Positions 47,054 to 58,606 of a DNA stretch of 64,000 nucleotides are shown piece after piece; the stretch's first letter is position 1, and each line of letters opens with the position of its first letter. The notes under the pieces were generated by a model, which was not told the origin of the DNA, did no database searches, and saw nothing but the letters and a program-made list of their open reading frames with translations. The stretch is from Elmis aenea (lineage: Eukaryota > Arthropoda > Insecta > Coleoptera > Elmidae), in the NCBI GenBank assembly GCA_947652605.1, contig OX393576.1:64146966-64210965 (forward strand), given 5' to 3'. The position numbers and the translations under genes were made by a program.

Positions 47054-47102
47054 CTCCGCGGTTTTCACTGTCCGCTGGTTTCACTTGAATGGGGCGGTTC
47101 AT
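47054..47102 (-). CDS. bru3: CELF/Bruno exon: end of RRM1-RRM2 linker (partial gene)
   Basis: A 49-bp internal exon read on the minus strand between a TTTTTCAG acceptor and a GTAAG donor. It encodes MNRPIQVKPADSENRG plus the first base of the next codon, the signature that precedes RRM2 in CELF/Bruno RNA-binding proteins. These proteins bind GU-rich RNA and control splicing and translation. The ATG is an internal codon: the usual preceding residues (family LPG) must lie on an exon beyond 64000, and I found none in 47103-64000. It ends in phase 1 and fits the exon at 35152-35277, giving an Asp codon across the 11.8-kb intron. Assignment to the CELF3-6/bru3 class rests on the RRM2 sequence of the next exons; the symbol is less sure than the family. 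Confidence 0.93.
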
Positions 47103-48329
47103 CTGAAAAATAAAATGGATGGTTAAATTTAATAGGCAGTAAAATACAGAAATAACAAGTTTCGGTTATCATCTCCGAAAACTTTAAAACAGTTTAGAAG
47201 AGGTCGCTAAAAAGTTTGTATTAATATTTAATACATATTTAAATAGGTATATGTTTCGTTCGAGCTCTAACAGAACTGCTATACCGAAAAACTTGAATTG
47301 GGGTAAAGCCGACTTTATTAATTGTAGCCACAGCACGCTTTAATACGATTTGACTATTATACAGAACTGTATAAAACCACAACGATGAAATTAAATTAAA
47401 AGCACCCTATAAACCCTACAATATATTACATATTTGATTGCAATTATTTTACTATAATGTTAAAATTCACATCTGGTTTTCTTGTATACCAGAAATAATC
47501 GTTCAGAACGAGGAAGTACTTTTCATTGTTATTAAATCTGAATTAGAGACAAAAAAGTTTATAAAATCTGTTAAGCAATTACTGTGCGTATTAATTAACG
47601 AAAATACTTCACTTTCAAGTCGAAAGCAACATGAATTTTTATTCGATACGACGCCAAAACAAGTGAAAATGTACTTTAGTACAGGATTTTTCTCTACATG
47701 TACGGTATTGTGTATGGGCAACAAAGCAGGGGCAAAGCTAACATCAAATGTTTTAAATACCACACCCAGGGAGATTCTTTAGTTAGGTCAGCTCTTATAA
47801 ATAACATAGCATTTTGTAAAAAATGTGCATAAATTATTCCAAATTTTTGACATTCCACTGCGATAAATATGAGCTTAATTAAATTTGTAACCTACATCTA
47901 TGGTCTGCAATTTCATATTCGTAACTGATTAATTACAAATAAGTTAAACAATGTATTATGTGGTAACAGTTAAAATGCTTTCTACGTAAATTTTCTGTTA
48001 TCACTTCAAAACTGTAAGCTATATTATAACAGGTAACGCAAATAAAACAATAAAATTTTACATCTTTATCATTTTCCTGAGGATATAAAAAGTTTGACGA
48101 GATCGATCGATTGCTTAAACAATGTTAACTGAGTTTATGTTGAGTATTACTTGGCTTATAAGCTTATATTAAATAAAAAACGAATAATAATCGGTGATAA
48201 ATAATTGCCATTTGGGGTGTAAGTAACGCTTAGCTGGCAAAAATTTCTAATATTTCTCGAAAAAAAGCAAACAAAATTTTATCATTTGTTTATAAAAATA
48301 TAAAAAGTTAGGTTTAGACATAAACGCAG
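47103..48329. other. Intron sequence upstream of the linker exon
   Basis: A 114-codon plus-strand frame at 47438-47782 overlaps an 86-codon frame on the other strand. Neither resembles a known protein. No exon for RRM1 was found here. Confidence 0.4.
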
Positions 48330-48920
48330 AAAAACACAACATATGGCAGTGGGATGTGAAGAAGAAGATTTGACTCTGGATGATGCAAATATCACTACTA
48401 CAAAATTCTACAAATATTTAGGTAACATTTAACGAGTGGCGGGAAAAACAAGAAAGATAACTTGAACAAACACAAAAAAAGGGCGAAACATTACTTTTAA
48501 AATCAATTCGCTTCTTGGGAATAAAGACATTAGTGAACAAACAAAGATACATGCCTTCAAATCGTTAACTGAATGTTGTGTCACCTATGGGTCGGAAGTT
48601 TGGACAATGACAAATCAATAAAAATTTGAGTAAAATCGGTGGAGAACAGTTTTTGGCGAAAATGTTGCGGTTTGACAATACATGACCGTGTAAGAAACAA
48701 AACAATCAGACAAAGAATGGGAATAAAAGTTACACTAACAGATTCCATAGAAAATGAAACAATTAGTAAAGTATGGCCACATGAAAGGAATGGAAAAAGA
48801 AAGAATACCCAAGCAAATATATGAGTGGCGCCCAACGACACGAAGGAAAAGAGGAAGATATATGGCAATACAAAAGAAAATGGCGATTAGGATGTGACAA
48901 ACGACCATAGGCTGTAAAAT
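48330..48920 (+). pseudogene. Non-LTR reverse transcriptase C-terminal remnant
   Basis: A decayed frame reads AVGCEEEDLTLDDANITTTK then FYKYLGNI, AFKSLTECCVTYGSEVWTMT and PKQIYEWRPTTRRKRGRYM. These match, in order, the FxYLG step, the YGSExW step and the basic tail of LINE reverse transcriptases. Many stops and frameshifts are present, so it is an old, dead fragment. Confidence 0.8.
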
Positions 48921-48930
48921 AGTCAACATA

Positions 48931-49989
48931 CAGGGTGTTTCTTAAATATTGCGAACAAATTCGGGTGGTGATTCCTTATCGAAAATTAAGGGGGGTCTTT
49001 CATATAAAATATTTTCCTAAGACGTCTCCTTTCGGAGTGACACCCCCCTAAAGGGTAGCGATAAAATTAGGTTTTTATTTTATTTCTCAAATTTGGAAAT
49101 GTGTAGAAGAATGATATTTGGTAGATGTTTTATACTTATTGAAAGGTTTCCCATAGTAATACTTTTAATTATCTCCCACCTTCACAAGGGGCTTAAGAGT
49201 GCGACCCCTTTTGTATTTTTTATCAGAACTTTATGGTGAGTCGAAATTTCGCAATTAAAAAAATGTTTGTTTGAAAGCTTGACTTATTTGGAAACTTTTA
49301 ATTCTTTAGTTTTTCTCGTGAAACCTACAGTTTTTGAGTAAAAAATAAAATAAGTAAACATGAAACATCAAATATTCCAATATAAAACGATTCATTTTGG
49401 TGGTTACCATAATTTGTTTATGTTCATGTTGGGTAGAAGTGACCGGTGTAATTCATTTTGACGTTTACGCGGCGGCAATGCTAAGACGCCCGTCAGTTCT
49501 ACCCAATATGAACATAAAAAAACCATGGTAACCTCCAAAATGAATCGTTTTATATTGGAATATTTGATGGTTCATGTTTACTTATTTTATTTTTTACTCA
49601 AAAACTGTAGGTTTTACGAGACTAAAAAAATTTCTAAATAAAACAAGCTTTCAAACAAAAATTTTTTAATTGCAAAATTTTAACCTACCTAAAAGTTTTG
49701 ATAAAAAAACGAACAGGGGTCACACTTTTCAGCCCCCTGTGAAGGTGGGAGATGATTGAAAATATTACTACGGGAAACCTTTTAATAAGTATAAGACCAA
49801 ATAGCATGCTCCTACATTTATCCAAATTTGAGAAATAAAATAAAAACCTAATTTTACCGCTCTCCTATATAGGGGAGTGTAACTCCGAAAGGAGACGTCT
49901 TAGGAAAATATTTTATATGAAAGACCCCCCTTAATTTTCGATAAGAAATCACCATCCGATTTTTTTCGCAATATTTGGGAAACACACTG
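48931..49989. mobile_element. 1.06-kb foldback, arms of about 500 bp
   Basis: The left arm 48931-49438 and right arm 49497-49989 are inverted along their whole length, with a 58-bp spacer. Words and complements in order: CAGGGTGTTTCTTAAATATT, GGGGGGTCTTTCATATAAAA, AGACGTCTCCTTTCGGAGTG, CTCCCACCTTCACAAGGGGC and GTTCATGTTGGGTAGAA. TA flanks both ends. The right tip reads CACACTG for CACCCTG. Non-coding. Confidence 0.92.
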
Positions 49990-50698
49990 TATATGTAGAT
50001 ATAAAAATTGGAATGTAAACTAACTGATTGTGAATTTTTGTTATTTTAAGTGTAACCAACATTCATATGAAATTTTAAGCCCATTGTTTTCGTTTGTAAA
50101 TGTGTGTACTTTACCTTCTCTTTCAAAAAATTTTTGTTCATTGTTTTACCGAGGGGTGAAAAAACGGATGATTAAAAGTTACAACCCACGGTGTATGTTT
50201 AATAAAATAATGTTTCCTTATCAAGTGGAATGATAATAACGCAACAAAAAAGTATACGCTTAACAGACATTTCGCATGATAGAACAGTCGTAACATCATT
50301 TCCATCAATATTTCATAACAATCGTAGCACGCAATACACACGTTCACAAGTAAAATAACTTGCTCCAAGTATGTTCTAATTCCAGACATAACAGGACGGA
50401 CATTTACATTAACATGCAAATACGAAAGTGAACATCATAATATTAATGTACAAGATGAACCTGTCCCTTATCTGAACGGTACAGTCGCAGGATGCATGTA
50501 TCTAATTTACACTGATGACAGGAAATTAAAGTCAAGCTTCTGTCCGATTGTCCATTACAACAGGCATGTTGTTATCGGCTATCTCCATAGTTACAGCTCA
50601 CCCTGTGCTTTGACGCTACATACCAGAACAATTGAAAGCCTATTACTACGACGTAACATTACAAGGTTCGATACAAGATATCATAGATACTTCGCATA
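49990..50698. other. Intron sequence, nothing recognised
   Basis: Overlapping frames of 67-93 codons on both strands, none with a recognisable domain. Confidence 0.35.
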
Positions 50699-51633
50699 AG
50701 GGAGAGTGGGGGAATGGTGCGCACTTAAGCCAAAGTAGCTCCTATACTAAGTACATTACATATAGCATCAGTTTAAAAACGTTAAAGTTAGCACTAATTA
50801 CTCTACTTTAAATATGTAATGCAATATTTAACAAAAATGCAAGTATAGAACCACAATGTTGCAAAATGTGGAAAAGTGCATTTGCGCACGATTTCCCATC
50901 CCTGGGGGTAATCATGCGCACGTTAAAACTAATGTAAAAAAATTAATTTTTAATTTTAAACAAATGTTTATTGCGAACGCTGTTAATAACATTAATAATA
51001 TTTATTTGAAAGAATTTAAACAGAAGTCGCATTTGTAATTTTTTGGCGTACCTGCGCCTGTACATTCCGCGTGGTTCCATGATGAACCATTTCTAACTGC
51101 ATTAATCGCATTTTCAACATCTTCACTCGTGTATGAAAGTATAGCAGTTTTTTAAACGTAATTTCTTGGCATCTTAAGAAAATAATCAAAATATTTGTAG
51201 GTAGGTATAAGTACCTATATTAATTATATGTGGGGTAATGGTACGCACAAACGCGCACCATTACCCCTTTGTAGTTGATAAATTAACTTCCCCTACAGAA
51301 ATAAAAAATAATTAATTAACTAGAATAATAAAGGCGCCGAAATATGAACAAAACAACACGTTTTTAGAAAATAATCATTTCAAAGCGATTAGATAAAGAC
51401 TGTGAACTGCCTTCTTATTTTCCGTCACCGAAACATAATAAAAACAGGCACAAATTTCTACAAAAACCGGTCACTGCCTTCACGTGTCTGCGATTAATGC
51501 GAATGATAGCGTAAACAGTTAACAGTTTAAGTAAGAAAGTACGTCACTATTTGGAGTGGGAGAATCAACCGCGAAATATGAAATACTATGGTGCGCACGT
51601 TTACCCGCCGCGCACCATTACCCTACTCTCCCC
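50699..51633. mobile_element. 935-bp TIR element with repeated internal word (type 2)
   Basis: The TIRs match at 22 of 26 positions: AGGGAGAGTGGGGGAATGGT at the left, and GGGGAGAGTAGGGTAATGGT read inward from the right, both continuing with GCGC. TA flanks both sides (50697-50698 and 51634-51635). The word GGTAATGGTGCGCAC returns inside as inverted pairs at about 50882-50928 (GCGCACGATTTCCC / GGGGGTAATCATGCGCAC) and 51230-51272 (GGGGTAATGGTACGCAC / GCGCACCATTACCCC). No transposase is encoded. Confidence 0.8.
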
Positions 51634-51845
51634 TACCTACGTATTGTGGACTGGGTATTGATGAAATCGCCTCATCAAAGCAATAATATAGCGGACCGTC
51701 AGCGAAATAGATTCAATCGAGTTCTTTGATGTACATACCAGAACGATTTTAACATCAAAGAGACTTTTTTGCGAACCGAAATTAACTTTAAAGTAAAATT
51801 TTCAGTTAATTTTGCGCAAAACTAAATATCACGATTTTTTTTTAC

Positions 51846-53275
51846 GTGATATTAGTTTGGGATTAAAATTTGTACAGCAGCAGGAATTCCAGGAAAGCCT
51901 GGGGTAACAATTTTATAATATTCCATTACTAAAAATTATTATTGAGCAATGCACCCATTACCTTGGCGATTTCCACTTTGTACGGCAGAAGGAATTCCAG
52001 GAAAACCCGGGATAACGATTTTATAATATTCCATTACTTAAAAATATTACTGAGCAATGCACCCATAACGTTGGCTATTTCCACCTTGTACAGCAGCAGG
52101 AATTCCATAAAAACCCGGGATAACAATTTTATAATATTCCATCCTTAAGAAATACTATTGAGCAAGGCTCCCATTACATTGGCGATTTCCACCTTGTACA
52201 GCAGCAGGAATTTCAGAAAAACCCGGGATAACAATTTTATAATATTCAATAATTAAAAAATATTATTGAGCAAGGCACCCATTACGTTGGCTATTTCCAC
52301 CTTGTACAGTAGCAGGAATATCAGAAAAACCCGGGATAACAATTTTATAATATTCTATATTTAAAAAATATTATTGAGGCACCCATAACGTTGGCGATTT
52401 CCTCCTAGTACAGCAGTAGGAATTTCAGGAAAACCCGTGAGAACAATTTTGTAATATTCTAGATTTTTAAAATATTATTGAGCTAGGCACCTATTACGTT
52501 GGCGATTTTCACCTAGTACAGCAGGAATTACAGGAAAACCCGGGATAACAATTTTATAATATTTCATTTTTTTTAATATTATTGAGCAAGGCACGCATAA
52601 CGATGGCAATTTCCACCTTGTACAGCAGCAGGAATTTCAGGAAAACCCGGGATAACAATTTTATAATATTCCATCTTTAAAAAATACTATTGAGCAAGGC
52701 ACCCATTACGTTGGCGATTTCCACCTAGTACAGCAGCAGAAATTTCAGGAAAACCCGGATAACTATTTGATAATATACCTAAATTACAAAATATTATTGA
52801 GTAAGGCACCCATTACATTAGCGTTTTCCACCTTGTACAGCAGCAGGAATTCCGGGGAAACCTGGGATAACGATTTTATAATATCCCATTACTAAAACAT
52901 ATGATTAAGAAGGCACCCATTACGTTGGCGATTTCCACCTAGTACACCAGCAGGAATTCCAGGAAAACCTGGGATAGCAATTTTATAATAGGTATTCTAT
53001 ATTTAAAAAAAAATTTGAGCAAGGTACCCATTACGTTGGCTATTTCCACTTTGTACAGCAGCAGGAATTCCAGGAAAACCCGGGGTAACACCTTTATAAT
53101 ATTCCATTACAAAAAAATATTATTGAGTAAGGCATCCATTACGTTGGCGATTTCCACCTAGTACAGCAGCAGGAATCCCAGAAAAACCCAGGTTAATAAT
53201 TTTATAATATTCCATAATTTAAAAAAAAACATTATTGAGCAAGGCACCCATTCATTACGTTGGCAATTTCCACCT
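51846..53275. repeat. 108-bp minisatellite, about 13 units
   Basis: Units contain, in order, AGCAAGGCACCCATTACGTT, GGCGATTTCCACCTTGTACA, GCAGCAGGAATTCCAGGAAA and ACCCGGGATAACAATTTTAT. Spacing between the CACCCAT words is 108 bp for most units, with small indels. On the minus strand the consensus unit contains a 31-codon frame, from ATGGAATATTATAAA to a TAA before the next unit (MEYYKIVIPGFPGIPAAVQG, then GNRQRNGCLAQ). In many units the ATG is lost or a change occurs, so it is not evidence of a gene. Confidence 0.92.
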
Positions 53276-54529
53276 TTAAATTTTTTGATAACTATGTTCA
53301 AAGTTGGATATTTCGCCAAATAAATTTTCTGCCAAATTTAATCAATGTAAATTCGTTTAAACTTATTAATAATCTCCACTATGTTTTGGTAGTTTATTAA
53401 CTTAGGTATAGGCCGTTAAAGTTACTGCTCTGTGGAATACTACATGTGCTGAGGCGGTGACAAAATTATGTCTATTAAAGCAATAGCTTTGTTGATCTTG
53501 GTGGTATAAGAAATATATATAATAATTAAGTTATCGAAGTAGCGTATATCAATGTAAATGGTACTCCTACATCTCTGCCAGACAATTTTACTCGACCTTA
53601 TGCCTTTCAATATTTGGTGAAGGCGCCGGGTAACCATATTTTAGCATGAGCCGCTTTTTAACAGAAATAACGTACACTATTATTTTACTATTTTATGTGG
53701 AAAATTACAATATAAAATTTTAACTTATATAAAACGCGTTTGGAAGCATACAGAATCGACCACCTTTTACTCTTAAGGCGAAGCTATTAGGGAATACACG
53801 CGTGAAAGTAAACTTGTCTTCTGTACGCTTTGGCCTAAGGCACTCTACGACAGTATTTGTGTGCTAAAATGCTAATCACGCACTATAATGCAACATAAAC
53901 ATCATTTCAGGTTTTGTTTCTATCGCCACTATATTTTTATCAATATGATATCAAACAGTCCATATTTGCGATGCGATGTAATTTGAACGGAAAACAATTT
54001 GGCTGTGGTGATCTATTTACTCTTTAGAAAACTTCAGATTTCTAATTAAAACAAAAGTAGAATAGCATAATGCGTTTTACATAAAACTAATTCTGGGTAA
54101 TTATTAATATAATTAATAGAATATGTCAAATTATAGGATTACTGAAGTATTGTAATATAAAACACCTGGCGGTTTTGACAATTATTGATTAATGCATAGG
54201 GACAATGTGAATGGATTATAAGGATACAATTGAATAATGAACGAGTCGATTTTATAATGGGACAAAAGCTCTCCGGTAAAACAGCTGAGTGAAAACAAAA
54301 AATACAACGAAGTATCTGGAGATTCAATTTAATTAATGGTTGTAGTTGTTCGAGTTTTGTTCCTTTAACATAACGAAGAGTTTTTTTATTCCGTTTCGAC
54401 GGTTTGCCGGCTTCAATGCACTTCAAGCGATTACGGGCACATGGCTCAAATTATCTCTCACAAGACATGAAAGTACATTCGGGATGACAAATCTACTTAC
54501 AACAATAGGCCAGTCGAACTGATCCGACC
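53276..54529. other. Intron sequence, nothing recognised
   Basis: No exon, transposon end or RNA gene was recognised. Open frames of 65-95 codons have no known domain. Confidence 0.35.
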
Positions 54530-54900
54530 TGACCGGCTCTAGTACTTGCACCATATGGGAATGTGGATCGGTTCTTCGGAAGACACAGCAGTTTGGCAAG
54601 CGAATACGGTTGTTTGTTACTTGCAACACTCGGCACTAGCGCTGGATGAATACGGATGAGCCAAGCGTGGCAGAAGGGGTCGCGAAAGCAGGGGCAGATA
54701 GTCTGTACGCACCCTTGGAGCGACCGATGCGATCTGCGGCGGCGAGCGGGACTGTGCGAGGTATCGACAGGACCCAACCAATAGCACGTCGCTCTCGCAC
54801 GCACTTCTTATGGCCATTAGGCTTCGTCATCGATCGCTGTGCACCGAGATGTGCAGCCTAGATGGGGTGTTTAGCGACCTGGGATTGCGTCGTTGACAAG
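54530..54900. other. GC- and CpG-rich intronic block
   Basis: About 370 bp of much higher GC than the surroundings, with frames open on both strands simply because AT-rich stop codons are rare. Words such as GCGATCTGCGGCGGCGAGCG are dense in CG. It may be a promoter, an enhancer or an untranslated exon of the CELF gene or of a nested transcript. I recognise no protein domain. Confidence 0.4.
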
Positions 54901-56406
54901 GGATTCGAGAATTTGCCACATTTAGAATCAGGACAACAGTTCCTTAAGGTTTTCTAATTAGAGAAAACGTCGATTACACGCAAAGTGGTATCGATAAGCT
55001 TACTTCTTGTACGGTGAATTCTCGTTGTTAAGGCTTACTCGTGGATATTGCGAAATATCACGAGAAGACACATGCGAACAACGTAACTTTCTTTCAGTAA
55101 CAATTGTTTTCGACTTACAAAACAAACAACAGATATTTTACTTTTACATACTATTATTAATTAATAAACAAATTTGCATTTACATGTTGGCACAACTACC
55201 CCTTATGAAATCGCAGGATATTAATAGTTATTTACGTAACAAGACTGGAAAGTGGTACTTTACTGGAGGAGTGGCATTTCTGGGACGAGCCGTAGGCGAG
55301 TCCTGAATGCATACGTGTCCAGTAAAGACACTTTACGGGTATGTTACGTAAAATAATTTACCTGCGTCCGCCACTGACACCTAAATCACTAGCATAAATT
55401 AACAATAACTTACCAAACTACAGGTGAAAACTCGCTTGGTGGTGTAATGACAAACAAAACAGCTCATCATCATGGCAACCAGCTACTTTCCGGCCTAGGC
55501 CGGCAAAAACAACCCTTTACCATGGCCTAGGCCAGTAAAGATGTATTTTCTAGCCTAAAAATTGATAGAAAAAAACTGATTTTCTGGACGAAAGAAGAAA
55601 AAAATTATTTTCTATCAATAAAAAATTCCAGCTATTTTTTTCGTAACAATTCGTTGAAGCCCTGTAACGATAGACTTAACACAAATCTAAAATAACGAAT
55701 ACTTATAATGGGGAGCCTGATAATTTGCACGTCTAAGTTAAATTAAAGTTCTGTTTATACAGTGAAACCTAAATTTCAAAAGATTAAAACTTATCCAACG
55801 ACATCGGCAATATACACGGTTCTGTAAATATACATAAAAGCAAAGTAGAAGTAGATTCACGAGCGTGTTTACTAGTTTAGAAGTTGGGGACATGCAGTCA
55901 GTCGTCAATGAACTTTTACTTAAACTTTTAGGACGCTTTAAAGTACCCTAAAACTTGAAATTTTAAATTAAACTCTGACATTTATATCAGTTACGCGTAT
56001 TAAAATACCTAAACTAGCAAGAGCGATTAATTTTGAAATGGTTTTACACTATTTTAAGTGCCTGGGTCACATAAATTGCAACGACTCTATTAACATTTGG
56101 ATTTTATTATATTATAACAAATCTGCATATTAAAGAGATTTAAACGATGAGTTGGAACACAAACCGCACATGTTTTTGGGATAATCGTTTTAACGAAAAA
56201 ATTGTTCGATAAAAAGATTAACTCTCGTTGCAAACATAATTTATTTGTTAGTATGTAATATAATATTTGGTGTAAAATCAAGTTTTTACTTTTTGTTTCT
56301 TTTAAAATGACGAGCACCGATATGATTTGCGGTTAAACGCCTTCCAAATTTTTGCTTTGTCAATGCACTAAGCTTCTAGTAATAATAATTTGTAATGTGC
56401 AATATA
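54901..56406. other. Intron sequence with two GGCCTAGGCC palindromes
   Basis: TTTCCGGCCTAGGCCGGCAA (about 55488) and CATGGCCTAGGCCAGTAAAG (about 55520) both contain GGCCTAGGCC. A GAGCCGTAGGCGAGTCC word at about 55287 resembles the GCCGC-tip motif of other repeats. GTCCAGTAAAGACACTTTAC follows. These may belong to one old transposon whose limits I cannot set. Confidence 0.45.
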
Positions 56407-56501
56407 CAGGGTGTTTCGGAATTGCACGGCACTATTTTACGCATGCGTTCTCTAGCACAAAATAAACAAAAAAGTTCATATACCTAAATATACGTCTCAA
56501 A

Positions 56502-57604
56502 TTAATTTATTACCAAGAAATTGAAGGTTAAAGATATTTGTTTAACAAAACAACATTCAGAGTAACTGTTCAGAGTGGCCTCCATTTTGTTGAATGCAGC
56601 ATTCAGCACGACGAATACATGTTCTTTGACACTTCGTATAGCATCAGGACGACCCTTGATAGTTGTTGCTGCTTCCACGATCCGATTCCTTAGCTCTTCT
56701 TGCGTGCCAACAGAATAAACCATAGACCCACACAAAATAATCTAACGGCGTTAGATCGGGAGATCGTGGTGGCCATTTAATACCTATTCGACCGACCCAT
56801 CGGTTACCATATGTTGTGTTTAAATAATCAGTGACAATATGAGAATAGTGAACTGGAGCACCGTCATGCATAAACCAAATCCTCTGCCTATTGGCAATCG
56901 GAATATCTTCTAGAAGCTCTTAAAGATTATTTTGCAAAAAATGCAAGTAAGTTATTCCTGAAAGCCTAGGTGGTAAAAAGAAGGGGTCGAAGAGATTGTC
57001 GCCAAGAAGACCATTCAATGGAAAGGTATGTTGGTAATGTGTAGTAGCAGTCGTGTGAGGGTTTTCTTCGTTTCGAAAATTAGTAATCCCATTTCTTGTA
57101 AAGCAAGATTAATCGGTAACGAGCAGGCAGCTCAGGAAGTTATTATCTCGTGTGCTTTGTCGAATTAACCACTGAGAAAAATTTCTGCGTTTGTTATAAT
57201 TTTGTGGTAACAAATCTTGCCCAGGCGTAACGTGAAATGGATACAATTGTTGTTCGCGAAATGTTCGCCATACGCTGTTAGAGAAAACATCGAAACGAAG
57301 TGGCAACTTTTTGGTGCGAGTACAAGGAGATAACTGCAGAGCATCGAGTATTTCTTCTTCAACGTTTGCAGTTCGTCGAAATCTTTGTCAACCGGCGTTT
57401 ACTCGTCGAGGTTTTAGCGTGCCATTTTCCCTAAGACGTCTTTCAATGACTTCAAACGTTTCACGATTTGGTTGGTATTCTTCGGTTGGGAAATTTTGCA
57501 GGGTACCTTCAAACAGCAGCAACACCATTTTTATGTACCTCGCCGTAAGTTAAAAGCATGTCTGTTTGTTCTGCAAAAGTGAACCAATTTGTGGTGTCTC
57601 CCAT
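56502..57604 (-). pseudogene. Mariner-like transposase pseudogene (DDE_3 type)
   Basis: The start at 57604 reads MGDTTNWFTFAEQTDMLLTY, then GEVHKNGVAAV and a PAKFPNRRIPT-type step: the helix-turn-helix N-terminus common to a large insect family. The middle has FSNSVWRTFREQQLYPFHVT and NFSQWLI. The catalytic part has WFMHDGAPVHYSHIVTDYLN and KWPPRSPDLTPLDYFVW, with about 40 residues between the last two aspartates. The C-terminus EELRNRIVEAATTIKGRPDA is in another frame and stops at 56502. Several frameshifts and stops make it dead. It is related in kind to the one at 15604-16424 but not a close copy. Confidence 0.88.
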
Positions 57605-57793
57605 GATAACCAAAAATTGAACTTTTACAGTATTCCCTCACATTAAACGCACAGAACTAGTAAAGAAGATGAGTAACTTACACAAACATTGTTTAATACT
57701 AATTGACAGACTTTAATCACCTGTCAAACAAATAAAAGATATGCAATTGTTCTAAAGCTTCTAATATGTCTCCAAGGCTACTTGATTAACATA

Positions 57794-58461
57794 CAGGGTG
57801 TAGACTCGGATCACGCAACATAGCGATTTCAATGGTAAAATTTTAAAAGTCGAATTCTTGCTCCGCTAATTATTTTAGAAAAAAAGTGCAAATACGTTTT
57901 TTGTAGAGAAAAACATTCTGTATCCATAAATGTAATCAATATTACTTTTTCGTTTTCCAAAAACAGAAAAATAAGCAAATTAAAAAACGCGTTTTCGCTA
58001 AAATCTGTAGTGCCTTGGAATTATGCTGTGACAACTGCCCAGCCTAATGTCACTTATACTGTCACTTTGACGCGAAATTCATTCTTAATTATACTTTATA
58101 TTTTATCAAACATTTATTTTACACAATTAGTTATGTTTTCATTGCAAGATATAATAAAAATGATAATTAAGAATAAACTTCAAACGTCAAAGTGACAGTA
58201 AGTGTTAGTAAGATGGGCAGTTGTCGTAGCATAATTCCAAGGCACTACAGATTTTCGCGAAAACGCGTTTTTTTATTTGCTTATTTTTCTGTTTTTGGAA
58301 AACGAAAAAGTAATATTGATTACATTTATGGATACAGAATTTTTTTCTCTACAAAAAACGTATTTGCACTTTTTTTCTAAAATAATTAGCGGAGCAAGAA
58401 TTCGACTTTTAAAATTTTACCATTGAAATTGCTATGTTGCGTGATCCGAGTCTACACCCTG
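57794..58461. mobile_element. 668-bp foldback with CAGGGTGTAGACTCGG ends
   Basis: CAGGGTGTAGACTCGGATCA and TGATCCGAGTCTACACCCTG are exact complements with TA on both sides (57792-57793 and 58462-58463). Arms of about 310 bp share GCAAATACGTTTTTTGTAGA, AATCTGTAGTGCCTTGGAAT and GTCACTTTGACG with their complements. Non-coding. Confidence 0.92.
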
Positions 58462-58606
58462 TATGACTTTTAGAGAAATAAATCTTTAACCTCCAATATA
58501 TTGGTAATAAATTAATTTGAGACATATGTTTATATGAACTTTTTTGTTTATTTTGTGCTAGAGAACACATACCCAAAATAGAGCCGTGCAATTCTGAAAC
58601 ACCTTG

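Larger units (their letters stand above)
56407..58606. mobile_element. Mariner-like transposon with long TIRs and a nested foldback
   Basis: The left end CAGGGTGTTTCGGAATTGCA and the right end, read inward, CAAGGTGTTTCAGAATTGCA begin inverted repeats of about 130 bp. These include GTTCTCTAGCACAAAATAAA and CTCAAATTAATTTATTACCA. The foldback 57794-58461 is inserted between the transposase start and the right TIR. Without it the element is about 1.53 kb. TA precedes the left end. Confidence 0.85.

Noticed and set aside
47438..47782. 114-codon plus-strand frame near the linker exon
   Set aside because: It overlaps an 86-codon frame on the other strand, has no known domain, and low-complexity AT-rich composition. 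Not enough for a gene.
51846..53275. Regularly spaced repeats resembling a CRISPR array
   Set aside because: Units are contiguous 108-bp tandem copies without unique spacers, in an insect intron. It is a minisatellite.
51846..53275. Collagen-like translation (PGFPGIP) of the minisatellite
   Set aside because: There is a stop in each unit and several units lose the ATG. No continuous Gly-X-Y frame exists.
54490..54861. Five overlapping frames of 60-100 codons on both strands
   Set aside because: They overlap in several frames because the block is GC-rich. None shows a domain or splice-site frame continuity with the CELF exons.
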